From a bacterium (GTDB taxonomy: Bacteria > Acidobacteriota > Thermoanaerobaculia > Multivoradales > J023), in assembly GCA_024226315.1 (NCBI GenBank), contig JAAELT010000366.1, positions 1-64,000 of the forward strand: 64,000 nt of DNA. Direction: 5' to 3'. This document shows, piece by piece, positions 50,481 through 58,156 of the stretch. The position numbers and the translations under genes were made by a program. Below the pieces are notes generated by a model. It had not been told where the DNA came from and did no database searches. It saw nothing but the letters and a program-made list of their open reading frames with translations. Numbering within the stretch: the first letter of the stretch is position 1; each line of letters opens with the position of its first letter.

Positions 50481-53400
50481 TCACGGGCCAAGGACAACGC
50501 GGCGAGCACGGTCCTGGTCTCTGATCTCCGGCGAGAGCTTCTTGAGTACCGCAGCAGCGAGGGAGGTCGCGCTGAGGATGAGACGAAGCTGAGGCGGCGT
50601 CAGGCGCCTCAGGAGCTTCCTGGGAGTCGCGTGATAGAGCGCGGAGAGATTGGACGCCAAGCGAAGAACCGTCTTTCGAGATCGGCCGGAAGTCCGGGCT
50701 ACGCGGAATGTTTCGAGCGCGCTTCGAAGCGGTGCGAGATGGATCTCGTCGGCGCGCTGGAGAGCGCGTAGGGTGGTGAGGTGTCGCGGGGCCAGCCGGC
50801 CCTCCAGCTGAGCGAGATCGATTCCCGCGGCGTGGCGACGGAGGCTGCCGAGCAGCTCGTCGCGATCAGGCGCGAGAGCGCCGCGCTGGCGGGAGATGTC
50901 GAGTCCCTGGACACGAAAGCGATCGGCTTTCTCGAACGCCTCGCGCAGCTCCATGAGCTGAGACCGCCGATCGAGGCCGATGGCTCCCACCCGAGGCGCG
51001 ACGTCGAGGGCTTCGATTCGGGCCCGAGTGGGTTGGGCGAGGACCCGGCGACCGTTCAGGCGCCCGAAACTCTCGGGCGTCTCGGCAAGACGCCGGTAGG
51101 TCGCGGCTGGTCCGATGTCACCAGTGTGTTGGTCGAGGAGCTGACGAGCGGCGGCCGGATCACGGTAGATGCGCGCGAGGTATTGCCGGAGATCACGCGG
51201 CGGTTGCTCCAGCCCACGGATGGATCGCTCGAGGTCAGGGAGGCTGCCATGATGCGGCAAGTCGCGACGCATCTGCGCGACCTCTTTGGATCGGGCATCG
51301 AGATCATCCCACTGCTCCAGCCGGTCCAACGCCACCTGCAGGTTACCGAGGCGCACGGGCGTCAGCTCGGCCGAGGGCTCGCTATCCAGAATCCAAGAGT
51401 CATCAGGAGCCCACTCAGCGGCGAGAGGAGCGTCCGGTGTCAGAGACTCTGCGTGAATGGGCCGGTAGTCCCTGGCGAGGTCCTTTCGCGGCTCCCGAGC
51501 CAGCACCCGTTGCAGTTGATCGTCGGAGGCGAACGTCTCCTGATCGACGTAGAGCGCGAGCTGGTGCCGATGGCGGGTGAGGGCGACATAGGACAGGTTG
51601 CGATCGAAGCCCCGGTCGGCCAGGACGTACGCCCGGTCGACGGTGGCTCCCTGAGCTTTGTGCACGGTGGCCGCGTATCCGTGGTCGAGGCGGTCGTAGG
51701 CCCGCGGATCGAGCGCGACAGTACGGCCGGAGTCAAGGCGGATACGTAGGCGCCGCGGCTCCGCCTTGAGCAGCGTGCCGAGGGCACCGTTCTTGACTCC
51801 CTCACCCTGCCCCTCGAGGGTGCGGACAGACCGGCCGCTGTGATCGTTGCGCAGGAACAGCACCCGGTCCCCGGCCGCGAACTCGCGGCCGTTAAGTCGC
51901 ACGCCCGGGCCGAGCTCGCCGGCGCCGCGGCGGGTTTCGCGGATTCGCTCGTTGAGCAGGCGGACGTCGGCTTTGCGATGGGCGAGGATGAGACTCGACT
52001 GATCCGGCGCCAGGTAACGGTCCTCGAAGTAGCGCATGACGAGCGCCTCTCGTGCCTGCTCGGGGTCGGTATGCCACTGGACGGCGCCGCGCTCGGCATA
52101 GGCGGCGAGAGCGGGCTCGAGGCGGCCATCGGCGAGGTGCTCGGAGGCTTCGCGTTGCCACTCGTCTGCCTGCCGGCGGATGATGTCGACGCGGGCGGCG
52201 CCGTGCTGCTCGATGAGGCCGCGGAAGGCGTCGCCGGGGCCGATGGCCTTGAGCTGATCCGGATCGCCGACCAGGATCACCTTGGCGCCGCGGGCCTGGG
52301 CGTGTTCGAGGACGCGCCACGTCTGCCGGACGTCGATCATGCCAGCCTCGTCGACCAGGAGAACATCGCGGGTGGTGAGCTCTTCCCGGCCCTGCTTCCA
52401 GCCGAGTTCGTATGACGCAAGGGTGCGGGCCTCGATACCGGCCTCGGCGGCCAGCCCCTCGGCGGCCTTGCCGGCGAGGGCGGCGCCTCGGACGCGGTAG
52501 CCCGCCTCGTGGTAGGCGTCGGCGACGGCGCGGGTGAGGCGGGTCTTACCGGCGCCGGCGCGGCCGACGACGAGCGCCAGGTCCTGGCGGCTGGCGGCGT
52601 GAAGCACCGCGTCCCGCTGCTCGCGGGAGAGGTGGTGAGCGAAGCGCTCCTCGAGCAGCGTCGCGACGTGGTCGCTCGGCAGCCGGAGCTGGTCGCGGGC
52701 GGCGAGACGATCGCCGGCGGCGAACATTCCCCGCTCGGCGTCGAGGTAGTCGTGGGTCGCGAAGCGCACCTCGCCGCGGGGCCCGGTCCCCACCGTCACA
52801 ACCTGGTCGGAGGCCAGCGACCGGCGCAGCAGTGCGTCACCGTCGAGGTCTCGGTCGCTCAGGCGGCGCAGGTCGTCTTCGCTCCAGGTGGCCCGCTGAG
52901 CGGCCAGGTGGCGCACCAGGTTCTCGGCTCGGGCTTCGAGAGGCACAGCCGGCGTGACGTCCGGACGTCCGAACGGACGCTCGAGCTTCGGGCGGTGCGA
53001 GTGTCGCTGGCGATACGCTCGAAGCGTCTCGCCGTAGCGATCCGCCAGGCGGGGGCCACTGAGCGTGTCATCGACGCGGGCCAGGCCGGCCCGCTCGTGA
53101 CCGTCAGAGACGTTGACGCCGCCTCCGCGCTTCGCGGGCTCGAGCCGAAGGCCGCGCCGGGCCAGCCGCGCTTCCAGGTCCTCCCAGCCCACCGCCTTCT
53201 GAAAGTCCTCAAGCGCGGCCAAAGCAACCCGCCGGGCAAACGGCTTCTCGACCTCCCGGCGCTGCAGGCGGACACCGTTTGCCCTTCGCTGTTCGAGGCG
53301 CAGGTCGCGCCGCGTCGGCACGACCCGGAGCCCGAGCTCGCGCTCCAGCTCGCGCGCCGCGTCCTGTTTCTTGAAGACGTCCCAGCCCGGCTTCCAGACC

Positions 53401-53825
53401 CGAGTGTCCGGACCGACCCGGTTCACGGCAATGTGGATGTGCTGGTGGGCACGGTCGCGATGCAGCGCGATAAACGCCTGGTGCTCGGTGAGCCCGAGAC
53501 GCTCGAGCATGTGATCGGCGACGTGTTCCCACTGCTCGCGCGACAGGTGCTCGTCAGGGGCGAGCGAGGCGCCGAAGTGGTAGACAGGCTGCTTCACGCG
53601 GACGTTCTGATTGGCCCACGCGCGCATCCACAAAGCCGCATGCTCGGGCTCCTCGACAGGGAGATTGCGGGTGGCGGTCCAGGCGACGCGATCCGCAGCT
53701 TCGGCCGCGAGCTCGAGGTCTTCGCGCTTGCCGTGCATGAGATAGGCGATGACGCCACCGAAGCCCGAGCCCAGACCGGTCCGGCGGCCGGTGGAGAGCT
53801 GCTGGCCGCCGTTGAACGGGATCAT
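50481..53825 (-). CDS. Relaxase-helicase with C-terminal BID-like secretion module
   Basis: A 1114-residue protein from ATG 53825; the longer frame is a shadow of the next gene. Residues 1-250 are a MobA/VirD2-type relaxase (PF03432-like): candidate nucleophile Tyr28 (VIAYLMHG) and three-His motif HQHIHIAVNR with H127, H129, H131. Residues ~390-780 are a TraA/RecD-like helicase: Walker A VVGRAGAGKTRL, Walker B VLLVDEAGM, VGDPDQLKAIGPG, AATVHKAQGATVDRAYVL, ALTRHRHQLALY. The C-terminal ~280 residues repeat the module of the three ~450-residue proteins (LARIYRDPAAARQL, PESFGRLNGRRVL, KLLRRLTPPQLRLIL), as expected of a BID-type T4SS signal. Confidence 0.88.
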   Translation of the reverse strand: MIPFNGGQQLSTGRRTGLGSGFGGVIAYLMHGKREDLELAAEAADRVAWTATRNLPVEEPEHAALWMRAWANQNVRVKQPVYHFGASLAPDEHLSREQWEHVADHMLERLGLTEHQAFIALHRDRAHQHIHIAVNRVGPDTRVWKPGWDVFKKQDAARELERELGLRVVPTRRDLRLEQRRANGVRLQRREVEKPFARRVALAALEDFQKAVGWEDLEARLARRGLRLEPAKRGGGVNVSDGHERAGLARVDDTLSGPRLADRYGETLRAYRQRHSHRPKLERPFGRPDVTPAVPLEARAENLVRHLAAQRATWSEDDLRRLSDRDLDGDALLRRSLASDQVVTVGTGPRGEVRFATHDYLDAERGMFAAGDRLAARDQLRLPSDHVATLLEERFAHHLSREQRDAVLHAASRQDLALVVGRAGAGKTRLTRAVADAYHEAGYRVRGAALAGKAAEGLAAEAGIEARTLASYELGWKQGREELTTRDVLLVDEAGMIDVRQTWRVLEHAQARGAKVILVGDPDQLKAIGPGDAFRGLIEQHGAARVDIIRRQADEWQREASEHLADGRLEPALAAYAERGAVQWHTDPEQAREALVMRYFEDRYLAPDQSSLILAHRKADVRLLNERIRETRRGAGELGPGVRLNGREFAAGDRVLFLRNDHSGRSVRTLEGQGEGVKNGALGTLLKAEPRRLRIRLDSGRTVALDPRAYDRLDHGYAATVHKAQGATVDRAYVLADRGFDRNLSYVALTRHRHQLALYVDQETFASDDQLQRVLAREPRKDLARDYRPIHAESLTPDAPLAAEWAPDDSWILDSEPSAELTPVRLGNLQVALDRLEQWDDLDARSKEVAQMRRDLPHHGSLPDLERSIRGLEQPPRDLRQYLARIYRDPAAARQLLDQHTGDIGPAATYRRLAETPESFGRLNGRRVLAQPTRARIEALDVAPRVGAIGLDRRSQLMELREAFEKADRFRVQGLDISRQRGALAPDRDELLGSLRRHAAGIDLAQLEGRLAPRHLTTLRALQRADEIHLAPLRSALETFRVARTSGRSRKTVLRLASNLSALYHATPRKLLRRLTPPQLRLILSATSLAAAVLKKLSPEIRDQDRARRVVLGP

Positions 53826-54646
53826 CGGGAAACCTCGCGGCGCCGCTGGCGATACTGGCGAAGCGTCTCGCCATAGCGATCCGCGAGTCGCGGACCACTG
53901 AGCGAGGAGTGGACCCGGGCCAAACCGATTCGCTCGCGGCCATCGGTCACCTGCGCCCCGGCTCCGGACGGCTCTACTCTCAGGCCGTGAGGGGCAAGTC
54001 GGGCTTCCAGGTCCTCCCAGCAGGTCGCCAGCTGAAAGTCCTCGAGCGCCGCGACGGCGACGCGCCGAGCAAAGGACTTCTCCTTCCGGCGTTCGGGGCG
54101 ATAGTGGTTCGCCTGAAGGCGCAGATCGCGTCGCGTCGGCACGCGACGCAGTCCGAGCTCGCGTTCCAACGCTCGCATAATGTCCTGCCGCTTGAATGCG
54201 TCCCATCCTGGCTTCCAGACGCGAGCGTCGGGGTCCACGCGGTTGACTACGATGTGCAGCCGGTCGTTCTCGCCGTCCAGCCGCAGGGCGATGAAAGCCT
54301 GATGCTCGTCCAGCCCGAGGTGCTTGAGCCTCCGATCGAGGAGGTAGTCCCATTGCTCATGCGGAAGGTGCTCCTCAGCAGCGAGTGAGACCCCGAAGTG
54401 GTAGACGGGCCACTTGACGCGAGCATTCTGATTCGCCCAGGCACGCATCCAGAGCGCGGCTTGATCGGGCTCCTCGACCAAGAGGTTGCGGGTGATGGTC
54501 CAGGCAGTGCGATTCGCACGATCGCCTGCGCTCTCGCGACGCCGGTGGCGCCCGCGCACGACCTCGTCGATCACCGCCGCGAAGTTAGAGGCGAGGCCGG
54601 TCCGGCGACCGGCGGGACCTTTACGGCCTCCGCAGAAGGTGATCAA
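53822..54646 (-). CDS. Catalytically degenerate relaxase paralogue
   Basis: A 274-residue protein, probably from TTG 54646 (TTGA overlap with the MobC-like gene), matching residues 1-~270 of the relaxase downstream: GRRTGLASNF, ALWMRAWANQNARVKWPVYH, DEHQAFIALRLDGENDRLHI, RVWKPGWDAFKRQDIMRALE, GPRLADRYGETLRQYRQR. Catalytic residues are lost: Tyr28 is Glu (VIDEVVRG), and H127/H129 are N/R while H131 remains. No helicase or BID region. Yet the frame is intact and coupled on both sides, so it is probably kept for DNA binding or relaxosome assembly. Confidence 0.82.
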   Translation of the reverse strand: MITFCGGRKGPAGRRTGLASNFAAVIDEVVRGRHRRRESAGDRANRTAWTITRNLLVEEPDQAALWMRAWANQNARVKWPVYHFGVSLAAEEHLPHEQWDYLLDRRLKHLGLDEHQAFIALRLDGENDRLHIVVNRVDPDARVWKPGWDAFKRQDIMRALERELGLRRVPTRRDLRLQANHYRPERRKEKSFARRVAVAALEDFQLATCWEDLEARLAPHGLRVEPSGAGAQVTDGRERIGLARVHSSLSGPRLADRYGETLRQYRQRRREVSR

Positions 54647-54984
54647 CGGGATGCCTCCCCAACGGCGAACGAGACCTCGATCAGGATGCCCTGAACCTCC
54701 GCGAGACGGTCGAGCACCGTCTCAGCGTGAGGGAGGTCGCTGCGCTGATCCATCCGGTGGAGAACGTGGCTGTGCTGGTTGAGATTGTTGCCGACGCGAC
54801 TGAGTTGGTTGATGAGCTCCTGGGCAACGAGATTACGGCGACGGCGCGCGGGTGGGACGCCGAGCGCTGCGGCGCGGACGAGCGCGCTGACGGTGATCCC
54901 GCGCTCCAGGGCGCGGTCCCTGAGGAGCCGGTGGTCTTCGGCCTTGAAGCGGACCGAGACGATCTTGTCGAGCTCTATGGACAT
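54643..54984 (-). CDS. MobC-like relaxosome accessory protein
   Basis: A 113-residue protein. The N-terminal VSVRFKAEDHRLLRDRALER, then GITVSALVRAAALG, is a ribbon-helix-helix. Then the family-typical LINQLSRVGNNLNQHSHVLH (N-L-N-Q motif of MobC/relaxosome proteins) and a helical end. Such proteins bind oriT and help the relaxase nick. It is first gene of the mobilisation operon and directly follows the inverted-repeat region. Confidence 0.85.
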   Translation of the reverse strand: MSIELDKIVSVRFKAEDHRLLRDRALERGITVSALVRAAALGVPPARRRRNLVAQELINQLSRVGNNLNQHSHVLHRMDQRSDLPHAETVLDRLAEVQGILIEVSFAVGEASR

Positions 54985-55210
54985 GAGATGCGTCTTCTGC
55001 TCTCCGGGGCTCTTGGAGCGCGCAAGCGCGGAAAAGCCGGGCCTTTGGAGCGCGGAGCACGGAAAAGGTGGCCACCGGTGTATGACACCGGTTCTGCTCG
55101 CTCCGGCTCCCTGAAGTATGGAGAGTCAGGGAGGGGATTGCAACACAGAACGTTCCGAAAATTGAACCTTATAGTTCAATTCGCAGCGACTGACGGTGTT
55201 GGAACGGGCG
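54985..55210. other. Candidate origin of transfer (oriT)
   Basis: The 226-bp gap between the MobC-like and XRE genes carries three inverted repeats within 110 bp: ACCGGTGT-ATG-ACACCGGT (55074-55092, perfect), CTCCCTGA-N11-TCAGGGAG (55107-55133, perfect) and ATTGAAC-N6-GTTCAAT (55161-55180). Position upstream of mobC-relaxase and density of palindromes fit an oriT. No nic site is assigned. Confidence 0.5.
55161..55180. promoter_or_regulatory. Palindromic operator upstream of mobilisation operon
   Basis: ATTGAAC-CTTATA-GTTCAAT, perfect 7-bp arms (8 with the flanking A/T). The spacer read on the minus strand is TATAAG, which could be the -10 of the mobC promoter, so a bound regulator would block it. 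A matching site lies at 37245-37264. Confidence 0.6.
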
Positions 55211-55525
55211 TCAGCTCTTGCTGACTCTGGCAAGCGCCTGGAGCTCGCGAGCGATCTCTTTGAGGCGGCGGCTGCTCGTCGGCTTGGGATTGAGCTGGCG
55301 CTCGAGGTCGGCGAAAGAGGCGTCGAGTGCGATCAAGATGAGCCAGAGTTGGTCGGCACCGGGCGTGGCTTCGCATCGTTCCCAGCGGGAGACCTGGGTG
55401 CCGGCATGGGGCTTCTTGCCCATGCGCTGGGCCACCTCGCTCTCGGTCAGACCGCGGTCCTTCCGGAGCTGCTTCAGCGCCTCCGCCAGCCGACGCCGGA
55501 GAGTCTCTTTGTCAGGTAGGGACAT
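55211..55525 (-). CDS. XRE-family transcriptional regulator
   Basis: A 104-residue protein from ATG 55525 (AAGGAGGAG upstream). The helix-turn-helix is LAEALKQLRKDRGLTESEVA, QRMGKKPHAGTQVSRWERCE, ATPGADQLWLILIALDAS, followed by a helical C-terminus. It sits just upstream of the operator and mobilisation genes and is the likeliest protein to bind the ATTGAAC palindromes there and at trbB. Confidence 0.85.
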   Translation of the reverse strand: MSLPDKETLRRRLAEALKQLRKDRGLTESEVAQRMGKKPHAGTQVSRWERCEATPGADQLWLILIALDASFADLERQLNPKPTSSRRLKEIARELQALARVSKS

Positions 55526-55661
55526 GGGCTCCTCCTTGAGCGATGAGAGGATGTCATCATAAGACACCTTCCGAGGCGGGGGCCTGGGTGTGGTGGCTTC
55601 CCGGTGACTTTCTCGCGCTCTTCCTCTATAGATCCTGAAGATCGGAGCCGTGCCCTTGAAC

Positions 55662-55677
55662 CGCTACGCTAGTAGCG
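55662..55677. promoter_or_regulatory. Inverted repeat before the RHH gene
   Basis: CGCTAC-GCTA-GTAGCG, perfect 6-bp arms, in the divergent region between the XRE gene and the RHH gene. It may be an operator for the RHH protein (autoregulation), which is common for such small regulators. Confidence 0.4.
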
Positions 55678-55728
55678 CTTGGGTCCAACTGTCAATAGTG
55701 TCAGTGATGACTTCTGTACCTTGGCGCT

Positions 55729-55926
55729 ATGGGCATCAAGGACATACCTACCGAAGGGCCGCGTGGCGGCAAGACGACAGTGACGAAGCGGGGACTCATC
55801 CGGACGGTGGTCTATCTGCATCAGGACGAGCGCAGGGCGCTAAAGCTGGCCGCGGCGGAGAGAGACGTGCCCGCGAGCGAGATCATGCGAGAAGCGCTGC
55901 GCAGACACCTGGGGATCGAAGACTGA
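55729..55926 (+). CDS. Small ribbon-helix-helix (CopG/Arc-like) protein
   Basis: A 65-residue protein. RTVVYLHQDERRALKLAAAE, then RDVPASEIMREALRRHLGI, is a complete ribbon-helix-helix; the N-terminus GPRGGKTTVTKRG is basic. No strong ribosome-binding site is visible. Probably a DNA-binding regulator of the element (copy, transfer or antitoxin type); no toxin is adjacent. Confidence 0.65.
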   Translation: MGIKDIPTEGPRGGKTTVTKRGLIRTVVYLHQDERRALKLAAAERDVPASEIMREALRRHLGIED

Positions 55927-56187
55927 GGCAGTGGATCCTCGACCACCCGGTCCGCGATCATCTTCGCCGGCCGAGAGGACCGCGGCGGTCATCTGAAGTC
56001 ATCCGAGCGCTCCGCGCGTCGCCGACTGGCAACTAGCGGCACGGTCGCCTGGCTTCGGCCGCGGGGCATCAGAGCGGCCGGCCACTCAGCCTCCTGTGGT
56101 CACAGCCTGGTAACAGTCGGCGAGGAATCGATCTCCGGAACTGGCTGGGGAAACCGCCGTAAGTCATTGAATTTGAAAGCTTTAAAG
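55927..56187. other. Non-coding flank of tRNA-Phe
   Basis: No gene seen. AAGTCATT at 56161-56168 begins 27 bases before the tRNA CCA end, the same spacing as at the tRNA-Thr fragment (12296). This may be an integrase-related flank. Confidence 0.35.
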
Positions 56188-56263
56188 TGGTGCCCAGGGG
56201 CGGAATTGAACCACCGACACCCTGATTTTCAGTCAGGTGCTCTACCGACTGAGCTACCTGGGC
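56188..56263 (-). tRNA. tRNA-Phe (GAA)
   Basis: A complete 76-nt tRNA on the minus strand: acceptor GCCCAGG/CCTGGGC, D arm with GCTCAGTCGGTAGAGC, anticodon loop CTGAAAA (anticodon GAA), T arm TTCAATT, discriminator A and encoded CCA. Its 3' end faces the mobile region, the usual orientation for a tRNA used as integration target. Confidence 0.93.
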
Positions 56264-56443
56264 ACAGGTAGGGACCGAGTTTTTACCAGCACCACCGGTC
56301 CGACGTCAAGATGGTTCGGCCCTACTCGCTTCATCTGTGCCGGCCGACATTCGGCCTGCACCGGTCAACCACAGAACTCTTGCCTCTCGCGTTAATCATT
56401 CGGGATGTCGAGCTCGACGTCATGTTCGCCCTTGCGCGGCGAT

Positions 56444-57529
56444 TCATCCGCCCAACTTCACCTCTCTCATACCCTCCGTCGTCCAGCCGTTTTCCGTGAT
56501 CGTGGCTTTCAGGTGAGCCTGGTACTCGGGCATCAGCTTCTGACCGGTCGGGTCGAAGCGCTCGAAGTAGGTGACCAGGTTCAGGCTCGCCTCCTTCACC
56601 CACGGCATCTCCTGGGCCAAAGCCAGCAACTTGGCGAAGCTCTGCTGAAGGGACCCCGAATCCGCTAGCCGGTAGGCGTGCTGCATGCGGAAGTAGGGAC
56701 TGTCGTAGAACTCGATCTCGGCGCGTTGCCAGAATTCCTCCGCCTGGGTGCTGTCGCTGAGCCCGCGGCCGATCTCGACGGCCATCACCGGCGAGGATAG
56801 GACGCCGGTCTCGCGAGCGAAGAGGTTCGCGAACATCTCGGCCACCGCCGACGATCCCGCGCTATCCGAGCCACTTCCCCGGGCCATCAACCTCGAATAG
56901 ATTTCGTGGGCCTCCTCCCGGCCATCGGTCATGTGCAGGGCGTCGGCCAGCACGGTCTGGAAGTGCGTGTCGTCGGGGCGAGCGTCGGCCGCTTGGCGCG
57001 CCCACGCTACGGCGGTGCCGGCGCGGGTCAACCCGAGGAACACCTTGGCGAAAGCGGCGCAGTGCTCGGCCTGGCATTCGTCGGCCGCGGACGGCGGCTC
57101 TGATGTTTCCAAGAGCTCCAGCGCAACATCGGGGCGCCGAGTGGCGACCAGGTAGTTGGCGGTCTGCCATGCGGTCATGCTGGCTCGGACCATGCTGTAG
57201 ATCAGGTCGAAGAAGATCTTGCGGTGATCCCAGGGGGACCGCACCCCGCGCCACTCCGCGAAGGTCCCGCCCAGGCCCTCGTGGGGCTTCATCACCTGGT
57301 GGGTTTCCGGATGCTTGATGTCGAGATGGAAGTCCCGCAGCCCGGCGACGACGTCGAAGCGGCGGACGGCCTGTTCCCATTCCCGGTCGAACCGGCGATG
57401 GATCTCGGGATCGCCCGCGCCCGGAGGATCGTCGGCTTCCTGGCCGCGGTGAGCCGCGGTCGCGGGGCGGGCGGCGGAGACGTTGCCGGGAGGTGTTTGT
57501 TTGCCGAACAGTTTCTTCAACCAACTCAT
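56444..57529 (-). CDS. Hypothetical TPR-like/helical protein
   Basis: A 361-residue protein starting MSWLKKLFGKQTPPG. No signal peptide. Mainly helical, with TPR-like pairs (AFAKVFLGLTRAGTAVAWAR, QAADARPDDTHFQTVLADAL, DGREEAHEIYSRLMARG). No catalytic motif; I cannot name the family. It lies immediately beyond the tRNA-Phe and looks like ordinary chromosomal content. Confidence 0.65.
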   Translation of the reverse strand: MSWLKKLFGKQTPPGNVSAARPATAAHRGQEADDPPGAGDPEIHRRFDREWEQAVRRFDVVAGLRDFHLDIKHPETHQVMKPHEGLGGTFAEWRGVRSPWDHRKIFFDLIYSMVRASMTAWQTANYLVATRRPDVALELLETSEPPSAADECQAEHCAAFAKVFLGLTRAGTAVAWARQAADARPDDTHFQTVLADALHMTDGREEAHEIYSRLMARGSGSDSAGSSAVAEMFANLFARETGVLSSPVMAVEIGRGLSDSTQAEEFWQRAEIEFYDSPYFRMQHAYRLADSGSLQQSFAKLLALAQEMPWVKEASLNLVTYFERFDPTGQKLMPEYQAHLKATITENGWTTEGMREVKLGG

Positions 57530-57763
57530 GGTGGATCCTCTGGATGGGTGTCGGAGACCGGACTCCCTTCAGGCGGAATCGCGACGTGGTTTCCCTCAGG
57601 GAGCACGACCCTGACACCTGGTCGCGATCGTTATGTGGATCGTAATGTTCGAGCCGTCAAATGTGGGGCCAGGGCGGCGTCCGCGGGAGCAACGATCGTT
57701 TGTGCCCGCGTTGCCCGGCGCCGCTCGGGTTGCCAGCAAAGTTGATACCAAGGAGCGAGACCG

Positions 57764-57967
57764 ATGACTCAGATCGCAATTCTCCAGGACCTCGTAACCA
57801 GTCTTGACCTCTACCTGCCGTGGCTCCTACCCACATTGGAGACGATCGAGCTGGCGGTGCCTTCGACCGCCCGACTCTTGATCTGCGTGCCCCTGATCGC
57901 CTGGTTCGCCGTGCTCCGGCAGCGTCACGCGACCTCGCCCGCGCAGCTCCATCGGGTCTTGATGTAG
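57764..57967 (+). CDS. Small membrane protein
   Basis: A 67-residue protein with a strong ribosome-binding site (AAGGAGCG) before ATG 57764. An amphipathic N-terminus (ILQDLVTSLDLYLPWLLPTL) precedes one TM helix (LLICVPLIAWFAVL) and a short basic tail. Function unknown. Confidence 0.5.
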   Translation: MTQIAILQDLVTSLDLYLPWLLPTLETIELAVPSTARLLICVPLIAWFAVLRQRHATSPAQLHRVLM

Positions 57968-57986
57968 ACCCTCACGGGGCGGCGCC

Positions 57987-58130
57987 TCAGTCCAGATAGC
58001 CGAGAGCCCGGAGCCGCTCGCGCAGCTCGGGATCCGTCGTGCCGTGACCGGCGCCTCGCCGAGCATCTTGCCGCGGAGCCGGCGCCCGTGCCGGCGAGAA
58101 GTGGCCACGGGGAAAGTATAGACGCGTGCC
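57987..58130 (-). pseudogene. C-terminal remnant ending LRALGYLD
   Basis: An open frame without a start codon ends DPELRERLRALGYLD followed by TGA. From memory, this tail resembles the C-termini of many sulfatase and TPR proteins in Acidobacteriota-like genomes. An in-frame stop lies only ~45 codons upstream, so if real it is a remnant of a larger deleted gene. A chance match is possible. Confidence 0.3.
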
Positions 58131-58156
58131 CCGGGTTGATCATTTCAGGCCGTCAA

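Noticed and set aside
52509..53876. 455-residue plus-strand frame opposite the relaxase
   Set aside because: The minus strand has the three-His motif, helicase motifs and the C-terminal module; the plus frame has no domain.
53825..54353. Longer start for the relaxase
   Set aside because: The extra 176 residues are Arg/Pro/Gly-rich and antisense-like, and fully overlap the paralogue gene; ATG 53825 aligns with the paralogue start.
56188..56263. tRNA-Phe as the second end of the tRNA-Thr-bounded element
   Set aside because: The anticodon arm and acceptor differ from the tRNA-Thr fragment, so the two cannot be a direct-repeat pair; only the general tRNA T-arm similarity is shared.
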